Source: Arctopsyche grandis
Taxonomy: Eukaryota; Arthropoda; Insecta; Trichoptera; Hydropsychidae
Assembly: GCF_051622035.1 (NCBI RefSeq)
Contig: NC_135365.1
Location: 15,790,001-15,854,000 of the forward strand
DNA: 64,000 nucleotides
Direction: 5' to 3'
How positions within the stretch are numbered: position 1 is the stretch's first letter; each line of letters opens with the position of its first letter. Position numbers and translations under genes: made by a program. The notes under the pieces were generated by a model, which saw nothing but the letters and a program-made list of their open reading frames with translations, was not told the DNA's origin and searched no databases. Below are positions 50,293 to 60,500 of this stretch, one piece after another.

Positions 50293-50388
50293 GTGGGGTC
50301 TTCGAAACGGTCAACATTACTTACAATATTACCCTTTTGGATATGGGTGATATTGTAAGTAATATTTACTCTGTCGAAGGCCCCAATA
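50293..50388. repeat. Inverted repeat (hairpin) inside the hAT
   Basis: Arms of about 42 bp (ggggtcttcgaaacggtc to attacttacaatattaccc, and the complementary gggtgatattgtaagtaat to gtcgaaggcccc) surround a loop of about 10 nt. A second small inverted repeat (gagaaagagctat with atagctctttctc) lies at about 50150-50190. These may be subterminal structures of the transposon. Confidence 0.75.
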
Positions 50389-50922
50389 GTTCGTCCATCC
50401 AACTAATAAAAAAATATCATTAATAAATAAAATATTAAATGTATTATTAATATATTTTAGAATTTTATAGGAGGGGCTGCAGCCCGGCAGCCCATTAGGA
50501 CGAGCCGCCACTGTTGATAACGTAAATTTGGTTGACGGTCAAGTTTTGAGTTAATTTAATGGTCAAAAAGTACGTGTCATCCGTAGCTGATGTATGGCGA
50601 TCGTATAAGTTGACGTTTGATTCCTTGGCCATGACGGTTATGTTATTAATGACCTTTACATTTGAATGAAGTATTATTTTGTTGGCTGGGGTATTAGTCG
50701 TTATATGGATGGCAATTTCGCCAGTGAATGGGGATCAATTCTTAAAATGATGGTGTAGTACGAAGGTATCGTTGGTCCAGGAAGTCGGTATTTGGCGTAA
50801 TCAGCTTTTTGCTTTGGGAGTGGTTCTAGATCGGCTTTTGACCTTAGAAAAGGCCGCAAATCGTTGGATGCTGATACCAAAGTAGCCATAGTCAATATAA
50901 AAATTGGTGTCATATCTGCAAA

Positions 50923-51587
<665 letters not shown>

Positions 51588-51754
51588 TATATTATAATAA
51601 TTATAATTACACTGGAATCAAATTGATATAGTTGATTTTATCAAGTGAATATATGTACATACATATGCATTATAAGTATTTATAACATTAATAAATACAT
51701 AATATTTTTTACAGAAAATGAGAAGTCAAGTTTTATTAAATCAATTAAACTCAC

Positions 51755-51883
51755 CTCACAACATGTAGATCATTTATATGTTTATTGTATAATTTTACAT
51801 ATAATTGATATTTCGATGAGTACAAATGTTTCGTTCAATAATTTGCGACAACTGAATATGTTTGTGAATTCTTGCTTCTTATA
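51755..51883 (-). promoter_or_regulatory. Core promoter and non-coding exon of aminopeptidase copy B
   Basis: On the minus strand a TATA element (TATAAG, 51878-51883) lies 30 bp from the initiator TCAGTTG (A at 51853), as in copy C. The first exon runs to 51755, ending TTGTGAG before GTGAGT. The upstream ATG conserved with copy C meets a TGA within exon 0 here, so an N-terminal extension is impossible in B. A 2.3-kb hAT is inserted about 50 bp upstream of the TATA box. Confidence 0.72.
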
Positions 51884-51933
51884 AAGGTAAGCTTATTTTT
51901 ATTTATTACATTGTAGAGGAAAATGGGTGGAGG

Positions 51934-54240
51934 CAGTGGCGGACTGGGACTGAAATCAGTGCATGCCAGGAGTCAAAGGGGGCCCCCCAGGGTTAAAAAA
52001 ATTTGTCCCCCCCCCCCCCATATAACTAAATTTTCTTCTTTCCATCACGCTAAAAATCAAGGGAAAAAATTTTTTTTTTTCAAAAATGGGAATAAACAAA
52101 TTTAGGTAAAAGAAAAATGGCAAAAGCAAAATAGATCCATAAATTACATTGTATATTTCGTTTTAACCCTTGTCCTAGGTAAATAGAATGCATCATAAAA
52201 GAATCAGGGACGTCATTTCAGCTTTTTCTTGGGCTGGCAAAGATTGGTCAAATTTAATTTTTTTTCAAAAAATCTTTTTATATCGGAATAAAAATGGAAA
52301 ATATTCTTTGAATACACCTTATTGAGTTATAAAATATGGAAAAAATAAGCTTATATTTGAAAAAATATTATGTAAAAAGCGAAAAAAGCGCCGCAGGCGA
52401 AAATTTTTTTCCAAAAATCTTCACATGGTCAACAAAAATCGACCATCAAACTGAGTCATTAAAAAACTATCAATTAACTTAATTTCTACCGACTGTCTTT
52501 TCACTTTATCTATGTTCATATGTACGTAATAACTAGAGGTAGGATAGTCACAGTGCTATCCATTGTTCGTCAAACCTTTAACAATGCATTTACAACCTTT
52601 GAACAATACACGGCCCCCTCAGGCTCCGGTGACTAGTAATAACAATAGATAAAGTTTTGTGATCATGCGAAAATTCGAACTCAGAATCGATCACTGATCA
52701 CGTTTACATAATATAGAAAAATGTGTGTGGCTCTGTCTGAGTGTGTGTAAAATTTCGTGAACACCCGTTAACCGAAAGTGACAGTTTACTCCTGTTAGCA
52801 GTTTACCGGATTTTTCTTCCACTATTTTAATCGACCCTTTAAATATGTCTGTTCTTCACGATTTTATGTATAATTCCTTGTATCAAGTGATGAAAATATA
52901 ATAAAAAAAATCATTAAATTTAATTAACCAAAAGTGGGATTTTTTACTCTTAAAAAAGTAAAAAAAATTTTTACCACACCCCTGAACGTATCAAGCTGAA
53001 AATTTATATTTTTATTCTTTATGTACTAAATTTGATGAGGTTTTGGTCAGAAAGCAATTTTATTAAATAACTAAAACTTGTTTTGGACCGAATTCGTTAC
53101 ACAAGAAGTTTAAATCCATCTCATTCGTTGTTTTGTGAGATAATGGACGTCTGCAAATAAAATAAAAATAAAAGAAATAAAATCATTTGTGATCGAACCG
53201 ATTCAGTAAAATATTAATTTAAAACATTTCTTGAAAACAAAAAATATACGAACTTTCGGAAAAATAAACGTTACACATCTGTTTTTGAGACAAAATAAAG
53301 TAAAGGGGACCTTTCTAACGATTCGCTTCATAGGATGGACAAATTTTACCCAAGGCATACCACTTAAAAACCAAAATATGCTTTGAAATAATATTTTTTT
53401 TTTCAAAGCACATTGCAGCGATTATTTTATTAGTTACCCAAAAGTAACATACACAAGAAATAAACGTAGTATTCATAGATCCATAGTATCCCATTAATCA
53501 TTAAATTCATAATATTTTCTAAATTCACAATATTCCTTAATTTAGGGGGGCGAGTACCCCCTATGCCCCCCCCCCCAAATTACGTCCCTGAAAACGATGC
53601 ATAATATTTTCAATTAAATGTTAATCGAAAATCGGGATTTTGGGGAAGGGGCCCCTATCCTATATTTCTATATACATGGATGTGTCTAGATTAGGAATAG
53701 ATTTTATATTCGGAAACTGTTTACAATTGTGTATTTAAATCTTACTATATCGTCGAAGTATAATCAAATGTTATTTCGAAAGTATGAAGTAAATTTAAAT
53801 AGCTGGTTGATGATGAATCGTCCTAACAAAATTGGTTTAAGCAATTCAGTTTATATTATTCACGGAAATTTGTTTATTACCATTTTTATTTCAGTAGGTA
53901 GTTGTTACATAGGTATTGGTATATACATAATATTGACGTTGGAAATGGGCCCGGCAAAAGGGCCCACGCCAATGTTGAAACTTACATTTCGAGCCTAATA
54001 AAAAAAGTTAACCAATCCTTGGGCTGTTAAAGCAGGTATTAGTTGTTTTTGTATATCGTAAGAAATTTGTTTTGTTGAAATACACAAACTTTAGGTCCCA
54101 AAGTGCAATATCCTATAAATTTTTACACACGTGAAATAGATAAAAAGTTATTTAATTTTACTGAGGGCCCATATTTTCTAACAGAACGTGGGGCCCACAT
54201 GCCATCGGGCATGTTCGCTTGTATGGCCAGTCCGCCACTG
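51934..54240. mobile_element. hAT transposon upstream of copy B promoter
   Basis: The element has 14-bp inverted ends cagtggcggactgg and a perfect 8-bp target duplication, ggtggagg, at 51926-51933 and 54241-54248. Copy C shows the empty site (aaaatgagtggcagtgattt). The ends share cagtggcgg with the hAT in exon 1 of B, so the two families are related. Subterminal segments are rich in C or G runs (gggggccccccag, ccccccccccc). No convincing transposase frame remains. A few kilobases of AT-rich filler with short ORFs make up the rest. Confidence 0.88.
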
Positions 54241-54578
54241 GGTGGAGGTGATTTGTAATGACAAGACTATGTGTCATAAAATACTATTTTTAATGGACGT
54301 TCAAATATGCTATTTTACCTTAGTTTGCTTGTAATTGTTTGTTGAATAATTTATTTTATAGTAAACTTGGACATGGACAAATATATCGCATACTTCATAC
54401 ATATTATATATAAACAAAGCTTTATTCCATTTTTATTGTTATGTAAACTTTCAACGACTAAAATTATATTAGGCTCAGAATCATAATAACAATTTCAAGA
54501 TAATATAAATACGTTTAATCTCAATTTGTGACAATTACAAATAAAAAAAAAAAAAAATTATGAATAATATTACAAAAC

Positions 54579-57500
54579 TCATTTAAAATAATGTATAAGA
54601 ACCGAAAACAAAACGAGTACTATAGAAATATTTGTAACAGTAGCTGAACTTATCACGTTTTCCAACAACCAAGGATCAATATCTGGCAATATTTTGTCAA
54701 GCCATGCTTTATTTGACATTATTATATCCTGAGCTGCGGTTATGATTACATTGTCAGCGGCTGTGAAATTTCCCGTTGAAGCGAAGTTGTTAAACTGCAA
54801 AAAAATTAAATTTACAACCTTCCATAAATAAATATGCAAAAAACACACCGTAAATTAATATCAATCGTATACACACTTGATCTACATTATCCTTGGTGAC
54901 GATTCTACTTCTAATATAGTTCATTATGTTTGGTATATACTCGGGCATGCTATAAAATACATATGTATGTTAAATTATATATTCATATTAATGAAATTTA
55001 ATAATTAAAATAAATATATTTAAACAAATACAATTACATCGATTTGATAGCGTTGAAGTTCGTCGTAATGAATTTTACGGCTTGATCAACACCTACATGT
55101 CCAGCATTGATTACAGATTGTACCACAGTGTACCTGTGTCTATTGTCGAAAAGTTTAGAATCGTTTGCAACAGTCAACATTAGGTAACTGAAAGATATGT
55201 AACATTATTTTCAGATTTCATGAATTAGCGCTCTTAATAAAAATCCCTCTTATTATTTTTATATGATCTAGTAGTTGAAACGTATTCCACAAGACTTACT
55301 CTTGAAGGATTGCAACATCCTCGGAGCAAGCAAGATATGTGAGAATGGTGACTTTTTCAGAATTAGACGTTGCGTTGATGTATTTGCTCCAGAAGAATTT
55401 CCACAAGTCATTTGTAGCATCGCGAATACCAGAACAATAAATAGAGGTCCTCACATCAGGATCAAACGTAATGCCTGAAAAGTTGTGGCAAATTATTTAA
55501 ACATTAAAATCTGTTTCAACATATTGAAGTATTAAATTTTGAACATTGAAATTGACATAAAAAACTTACTATAATTTTGAGCTAGTTGTTCAAGCTTTTC
55601 GTTGGAATTTTCTCTGCAGTCCTTATTACCTGCATTGCAAGCAATGTTCAAAATTATATTTCTGTTCATTTTTGTGATAACATTGTCATTTGGTTTAGGT
55701 TCGAAACCAACGCTTTTGTAAACTTTATCTGTGATTTGACGCAAAAACTCCTGAAAATCATTAAAATATTAATACAAAACGGAAATATCACTATGAATGA
55801 AAATTGATTTAACATGCATTTTCCCTGTTGACTCACTGAAGAACAATTTTGATAATTTATTTTCGGATGAAAGAATATATGAACATTTATATTTTAAATA
55901 GATAATTTCACGTTTAAATACCCTGTATTTATTGAAATTGGTGGCAGCAGGCATCACCAAGTTCAACGTGTTTATTCCAGGTAATACAGTCAACCAAGGA
56001 ATGAAGTCAACTTCTTCTTTTAAGTGGAATAACAAATCAAATGTCGTTGTGTAATTCTGTAGACAAAACAGCGACGTAATATAAACAGGTAATTACATAC
56101 GTTTCAATATTTTCAAGAACAGAAAAATTAAAACCAGTCGTAACGTTCTCGCCAATTCCAAAGAATCGTCAATTAATTGAGCTCTATTTAAAAGATGAAT
56201 ACTGCTGAGGTTAGCCTTCAAAGCTTCCGTCAAAAGTTTCCAATTCTTTTCGTCGTACATCACACGATAGTAACCTACATATGAAATACGGGATAACAAA
56301 AAAATTTAAAAATAATTTAATACATAATTAGATAAAAAGAAAACGAATTTAATCACTATACCAGTTTCTTGCTTGTTTAGTATAAACCAACTATCTTCAT
56401 CTAAATCCAAGGGTATGTTTAAAACAGTATCATTCGGGCTGAACCATTTTTGCACAAGCGTATTCTGAAAATCACCCCCCTTAGATGTGACCCAAGTTAT
56501 TGGAATCCACCATTTTTCGGAAGACGTAATATTCGTTTGATAAAATCGCGTCTGAAAAAATTACATCCAATTAATTTACATATTAATATATACATCCATA
56601 GTAATATGTACATATGTATTTAATCATACTTGTCTCAGGTTTATGGATCCGTTATTGCCACTTGTCGCCGTGACTAAAGGATATCCAGGTTGAGTTGACC
56701 AAATCCCGAAGATATCTGTAACTGTTAAGTTTTCAGGGAGTATATTTGTTCCATTGGCTGCTCTTTCTAGACCGTCGAATAGTTTTTGTGGCTCTGCGAG
56801 ACCCAGTGGACTATTTATTAAATTTATTAAATGTATATTTAACAAAATCTCTTTTTTTTTCAGATAAAAATCATTCTCATTACACATATATAAATAGAAA
56901 CTTACATAGATTTCAAATAATTTCGGAGACCGTCTCTGAAAACTTCCATTCCTAAGATATGCTCCATCATTCTAATCACACTGCCAGCTAAAATGCATAT
57001 AATTTTTACATGAAACACACAACTAAAAGTGCTACGAAATACGTGGTTAATATAAACACAAAACGTAACGTACATTTCTCATACGCGATTCTGTTGAAGT
57101 TATTGTTGATTTCTTGCGGCGAAGCGACAGAAGCTGTCATTGGGTTAGCAGATTCTAAGGAATCTGCTACCATGGCTCTATGAATGGATCCCATGACGTA
57201 CTGGTCCATTGTTCGCCACTCTGGTGCAACCTATTACCAAAAGTACAAACAAAAAATAGTACTACTTACATTTGTACATATGTATATCAAAATTTTAAAT
57301 TAATATTAAAAAACTTCATACATCTTGAGTAGTGTATGATTCAAAATACGTGGCAAATCCTTCACTCAACCACAGATAATCCCACCATGCTGGACTGACT
57401 TCATTTCCAAACCACATGTGGCCATTTTCGTGGGACATGATTGTAGCGATGAACTGTTTCTCTCTCGTAGATGTGACTCCAGGTATATCTAGCAAATATT

Positions 57501-60500
57501 GCTCTCTAGGGTGTAAAAGATGCGTCAATTCAACAATTATAAACAATCAACAGTATTTTGTATGTAGAGTAAAAATAAAGTCTTACCTATATGTGATAAG
57601 ACCCCAATTCTCCATAGCGCCTGCTGAAAAATCCGGTATGGCAAAGTTGTCCAGTTTTGAAAGGGCATAGGTGACGTTGGTGTATTTTTCGAGACTGAAT
57701 ATGCTTTTCTCGCCGAAATCGAGTGCGAAATCCATATATTTTTCTGTGTTTGGTTTCCCAAACACTCTGAAATTCTTCGGGAATACTTGAGACGGCCGAT
57801 CAAGATTGGATTTGTATACAAAATCAGAGATTACGAAAGCAATCAAATATGAAGACATTCGAACCGTCGGTTCAAATGCATACAAACTGAGACCATTTAC
57901 CGTTGGAGGTCTGAAAACATATCAAAATGGTTTGACATTGTGATCTGAACGCTTTTTTTTATATGTTTACTAAATTGTGAATTTATGACAGCAGCCTTAT
58001 AAAAAGTCTGAAGAGATTGACATACATATGTACATATATTTAATATTAAATGGTAAAAAAAGTAAATGGTCAGTAACTTTGACAGCAATTCGGCAATATA
58101 TACAATTCGGTAATAATATATAATAATAGTATACTATATAATTAATAAACTATTTTTTGGTTATAGTACTTTTTTGATAAGTCACGAAATAGTCGAGCAG
58201 CCAGCGATTTATGTACGGTGGAAATTTCTCTGTTTCAAGGAAACAAAAGGATGTGGTATCACGTCACAGCATTCTCTTGTATCCTCGCGCAAATGTAAAT
58301 AAAGTTGTGCGATAGAAACAAATAAATTTCCAACGCACGCCACTGGTATGTACATATTGCATGTATTTACAGACCAAATCAAGTAAAGTTAAATCAAGTA
58401 ATAAAATAAATACAGACCATTAGACAATAAGCGTAATAAGACTGTACATATGTATATACATATAAATATGTACATATATATGGACATATACATATATGTA
58501 CGTATGTGGAAGTAAAATTTACCAATGCCTATAAAATTAAAAGATTAATAATTTATTGAAGTCGAAACATTGTATTGAATAAATTTTTGAAAATAAGTCA
58601 TTTCGAATTATATGATCTACGATGTAAATTCCAAGAAGATTTGGAATAGTCCTATAAAAATTATTGCGCTATAAAAACTGATGACGTAAAAACTTCAATC
58701 AATTCCTAGTAAAATGTGACGTCATAGCTGCAATTGCACGCGAACTTACGACAGTGCGCATGCGCATATACGTAAATATTTTCGGCTACGTCATACTGTT
58801 ACAGTATTGACTCGACGAGGAAGCAAGCAATATTACGCCGCATTGTCGCGCTCTGTAATGTATACGTAAGCCAAATTTGCCTTGCACTCAGCCAAAACTT
58901 GTCTAAGCGTACGGTACGTGTAATATGAATAAAAGCAGTCTTTTCCGTGCACTGCCGTGACGGACTGTTGCCTTACTGTACTGGATAGTAAGACCTTAAG
59001 AATTATGAAAATAAATTAATGATTTCCAAATGTAGATTACATAAATAATAAAATGGTTATTACATACATATATATGTATAATATAATCTATATTTCAAAA
59101 CCAGCGAAGCTTGTATAGCCTGACATTGATTAAGTATATTGATTACTGTAGCGCCTATTGTGATTGGAGATTACAGATTATGTACACATATCATACATAT
59201 TCGCCGTCGTTCGTTGTCGATCGATGACGCATTCGCACCGTTATTAGCTCTTCCATAAATAATATTTAATTAAAGTACCTAAACGGTCTTAAAAAAAAAA
59301 AAAAAAAAAAAAATCTGTCAACAAAGTTTGTTCCTGTTGTGCTATTTTTAATTCGTACTTATAAAATATACTCAATATACGCATAATAATTACAAAAAAT
59401 ATAAATTCAAGTTTCAAGTGGGTAGTCCATACATTCTCGTTCGCACAGTGAATTTCATAGATTGTCAACCTTTAGTTCAATTCAATTTGGCAATCATGCA
59501 GTGTTGTGCATCTTGTGAAACGCAATTTTCTAATGGTGTTCAATGTGCTAATTGTAAGAGGCATTACGATTTTAATTGTGCCAAAATTACTGAAGGCGGC
59601 TACAATAGATTGGGAGCTACTAAAAGGGCTACATGGAAGTGTCCACGATGCCGTAATCCACAAAGTCCTCAGTCTTTGACCGAGTCACCTTCGCCGTCAT
59701 TGGGTACACTACTTAAGGAGATCCTTGATATCAAACGTAACATATCATGCCTGCCGTCGCTTGCAGAGGACATAAAAACGATAAAAACTGATATTAGCGA
59801 CCTCAAAGCAACATGTGAATTTAACAGTTCAAAGATTATTGAGGCCGAAAGTAGGATAAGTGCAGTAGAGGATAAAGTGAAAGACATTGAGTCACTTCAG
59901 AATATTGTTGATGTATTACAAAATAAAATCGCAAGCAATGAACAGAGATTAAGGCTCAACAATGTTGAAATAAAAGGAATCCCTTGTAAAAATAATGAAA
60001 ACGTCTTTAATATTTTTGACTCGATCTCCAAAACTGTAAATTGTAATATTCCAAAATCAGAAATTAATTATATCACAAGAGTTCCCACCCGCACTTCGGA
60101 TAAACTACTTGTAGTGAGCTTCATCAATAGATATATTAAAGAAGACTTTGTTGCGACTACCCGTAAACACAAGAATCTCACAGTTAATGATATAGGTGTT
60201 GGTGTTGATAATACCAAAATCTACATAAATGATCAATTAACCATTGCCAATAAACAACTTTTGACCAAAACAAAATCCTATGCTAAAGATAAGGGGTTTC
60301 AATACGTCTGGGTAAGAAATTCAAACATACTTTTAAGAAAAAACTCCACTTCAAAGATTCTACACATAAAGACTTTGGACGACCTAAAAAAGATTATATA
60401 AATATTTTTTCAATGAATAAGCAATCAATTCTAATTTTTTATTTATATTTTTCTTACCTTTTCTTTTATGTGATAATTATATTTACCGATCCTGTTATTC

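Larger units (their letters stand above)
48632..50513 (-). mobile_element. hAT transposon inserted in exon 1 of copy B
   Basis: The element has 14-bp inverted ends cagtggcggctcgt and an exact 8-bp target duplication, ttgataac, at 48624-48631 and 50514-50521. It lies within the coding exon, and joining the flanks restores the VININYVG reading seen in copy C. It carries a decayed transposase on the minus strand. Direct 25-bp repeats (ataattgttctatcatgtca) occur near 48689 and 48732. At 1.88 kb it is shorter than typical autonomous relatives. Confidence 0.93.
44796..50913 (-). pseudogene. Aminopeptidase N-like copy B, N-terminally destroyed
   Basis: Minus-strand paralogue of the intact copy A. 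Exon 1 is split (50522-50913 and 48549-48631) by a hAT. Exon 2 and the start of exon 3 are deleted. Remaining exons are 3 (48085-48378), 4 (47832-48015), 5 (47603-47756), 6 (47445-47526), 7 (47186-47366), 8 (46914-47103), 9 (46693-46832), 10 (46482-46616), 11 (45758-45938), 12 (45483-45657), 13 (45219-45368), 14 (45057-45129) and 15 (44796-44969). Lengths match copy A except exon 5 (-3 nt) and exon 15. GAMEN reads GGMEN; the zinc site (HEISH-X18-E) is intact. Other lesions: a 16-bp deletion near 50727 that shifts the frame and an exon-6 acceptor changed from ttttag to tttata. Exon 15 ends without the hydrophobic tail of copy A. The body after exon 3 has no obvious stops, so inactivation looks recent. 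Confidence 0.9.

Noticed and set aside
53729..53998. 89-codon ORF within the hAT upstream of copy B
   Set aside because: No recognisable domain and located in the non-coding filler of a transposon; chance frame.
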